NCBI GenBank assembly: GCA_036012725.1
Contig: DASCPW010000026.1
Coordinates: 1-5,871 of the forward strand
From: GCA-2686765 sp036012725
Lineage (GTDB): Bacteria > Pseudomonadota > Alphaproteobacteria > Rhodospirillales > 2-02-FULL-58-16
Direction of reading: 5' to 3'
DNA: 5,871 bases
The translations under genes and the position numbers were made by a program. Numbering within the stretch: the stretch's first letter is position 1; the number at the start of each line of letters is the position of its first letter. Below are positions 5,382-5,871 of the stretch, piece after piece. The notes beneath the pieces were generated by a model. The model made no database searches. It was not told the DNA's origin and worked only from the letters and a program-made list of their open reading frames with translations.

Positions 5382-5871
5382 CTAGGTGACGACACCCTCA
5401 TTGACTTTCAGTTGGCGGTCCAATTCCCCGCTTTTGGTCGCTTCAGCCATGATGTCGACGATCGTCTTGGTCATCGGCAGCATCGGATTGCCTTCCACCC
5501 AGACCAATCCGACTTCCAGGCTGACGCTTGGTTGCTCCATCAAGATTTGCCGGGTCCCCGGGAAGGCGCCGATTACGTGCGCAAAATTGCTGGGAATGAT
5601 CGTCGCGACCTCGCCTTTCATCACATGAAAGGCGAGGTTGATTATCGACTCCGTTTCGACCATGGGATGGGGGACGCAGTCGTGCACCGCGAAAGCCTGG
5701 TCCACGATTTGGCGTTCCCGCATGGACTGCGGCATCAAGCACAGCGGCAGATCCACCGCTTCCGCCCAAGTAGTCGCCGTTTTGCCTTCCAGCCAACCGG
5801 TTTCGGGAACCAGCAACAGCAAATGTTCTTCATACAAGGGTGAAGATTGAAGACGCTCCAGCGGTTCATCC
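5382..5871 (-). CDS. LysR-family transcriptional regulator, C-terminal part
   Basis: The visible 162 residues are the effector-binding part of a LysR-type regulator; the DNA-binding helix-turn-helix and the start lie beyond the right edge. The segment opens DEPLERLQSSPLYEEHLLLL and continues with VPETGW, AEAVDLPLCLMP (about 43-54), ETESIINLAFHVMKGEVATIIP (about 79-100) and GLVWVEGNPMLPMTK (about 127-141), which match the order of the two-lobed periplasmic-binding-protein-like fold of this family. It would be a cytoplasmic DNA-binding regulator responding to a small ligand; LysR proteins usually control a divergent neighbour, which would be outside the window. The LPLCLMPQSM wording recalls regulators found near formate dehydrogenase genes, but that is from memory and weak. 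The gene stops at TAG 5382-5384 and contains a perfect inverted repeat at 5608-5638. Confidence 0.9.
   Translation of the reverse strand, partial: DEPLERLQSSPLYEEHLLLLVPETGWLEGKTATTWAEAVDLPLCLMPQSMRERQIVDQAFAVHDCVPHPMVETESIINLAFHVMKGEVATIIPSNFAHVIGAFPGTRQILMEQPSVSLEVGLVWVEGNPMLPMTKTIVDIMAEATKSGELDRQLKVNEGVVT
5608..5638. repeat. Perfect 14-bp inverted repeat with 3-bp spacer inside the LysR gene
   Basis: ACCTCGCCTTTCAT (5608-5621) is exactly complementary to ATGAAAGGCGAGGT (5625-5638), separated only by CAC. On the coding (minus) strand it covers the residues NLAFHVMKGEV of the effector-binding domain. Both arms are in frame and translate to family-like residues, so the gene is not broken by it. 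No U-run follows on either strand, so it is not an intrinsic terminator. Confidence 0.9.

Noticed and set aside
5380..5387. ACCTAGGT palindrome over the LysR stop codon
   Set aside because: Eight bases of symmetry is within chance expectation for this window, and the flanking bases do not extend it.
5006..5389. A 127-residue plus-strand open frame
   Set aside because: It is antisense to the ribbon-helix-helix-like frame, which has clear domain structure, and runs into the end of the LysR gene. No motif or ribosome-binding site supports it.
5608..5638. The LysR palindrome as an intrinsic terminator
   Set aside because: No T-run follows the stem on either strand, and the site is deep inside an intact coding frame.

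Overview
The window comes from a GC-rich bacterial chromosome, most likely an alphaproteobacterium of the Rhodospirillales type. That placement is an inference from protein style and codon use; there is no RNA marker gene. I see no rRNA, tRNA, CRISPR array, insertion sequence or phage gene.

Region 1 (1-1274, + strand) is the end of an import operon. It holds the last 34 codons of a NitT/TauT-type (nitrate/sulfonate/taurine-like) ABC permease, then its ATPase (132-1028), then a 68-residue protein with two membrane segments (1068-1274). The substrate cannot be told because the binding protein lies outside the window. The ATPase has a serine where the H-loop histidine is expected. A 10-bp stem-loop fills the short gap before the small gene and touches its start codon.

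Region 2 (1275-4656, + strand) begins after an AT-rich spacer with a possible weak terminator and a possible promoter. It encodes a GldA-like ATPase (1344-2078) and, overlapping it by 8 bases, an 861-residue protein that joins an ABC-2-type (GldF-like) permease to a periplasmic GldG-like domain. Together they form a Gld-type ABC system of unknown substrate. The DUF4340-type gene that often follows such systems is not in the window. The GldA-like ATPase looks shortened near its C-terminus.

Region 3 (4657-4920) has no convincing gene. It may hold a decayed palindromic repeat.

Region 4 (4921-5871, - strand) converges on region 2. A LysR-family regulator enters from the right edge and stops at 5382. 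Downstream of it lies a small ribbon-helix-helix-like protein frame ending at 4921. That frame has no ATG, GTG or TTG start ahead of its conserved part. A well-placed ATG with a strong Shine-Dalgarno sequence exists at 5303 in a different frame, and a run of seven A's, read as A AAA AAC, links the two by a -1 shift. The LysR gene also contains a perfect 14-bp inverted repeat with a 3-base spacer (5608-5638).

I do not see a clearly new multi-gene system. The strongest leads are the frame-shifted small gene, the LysR palindrome, the H-loop substitution and the start-codon stem-loop.
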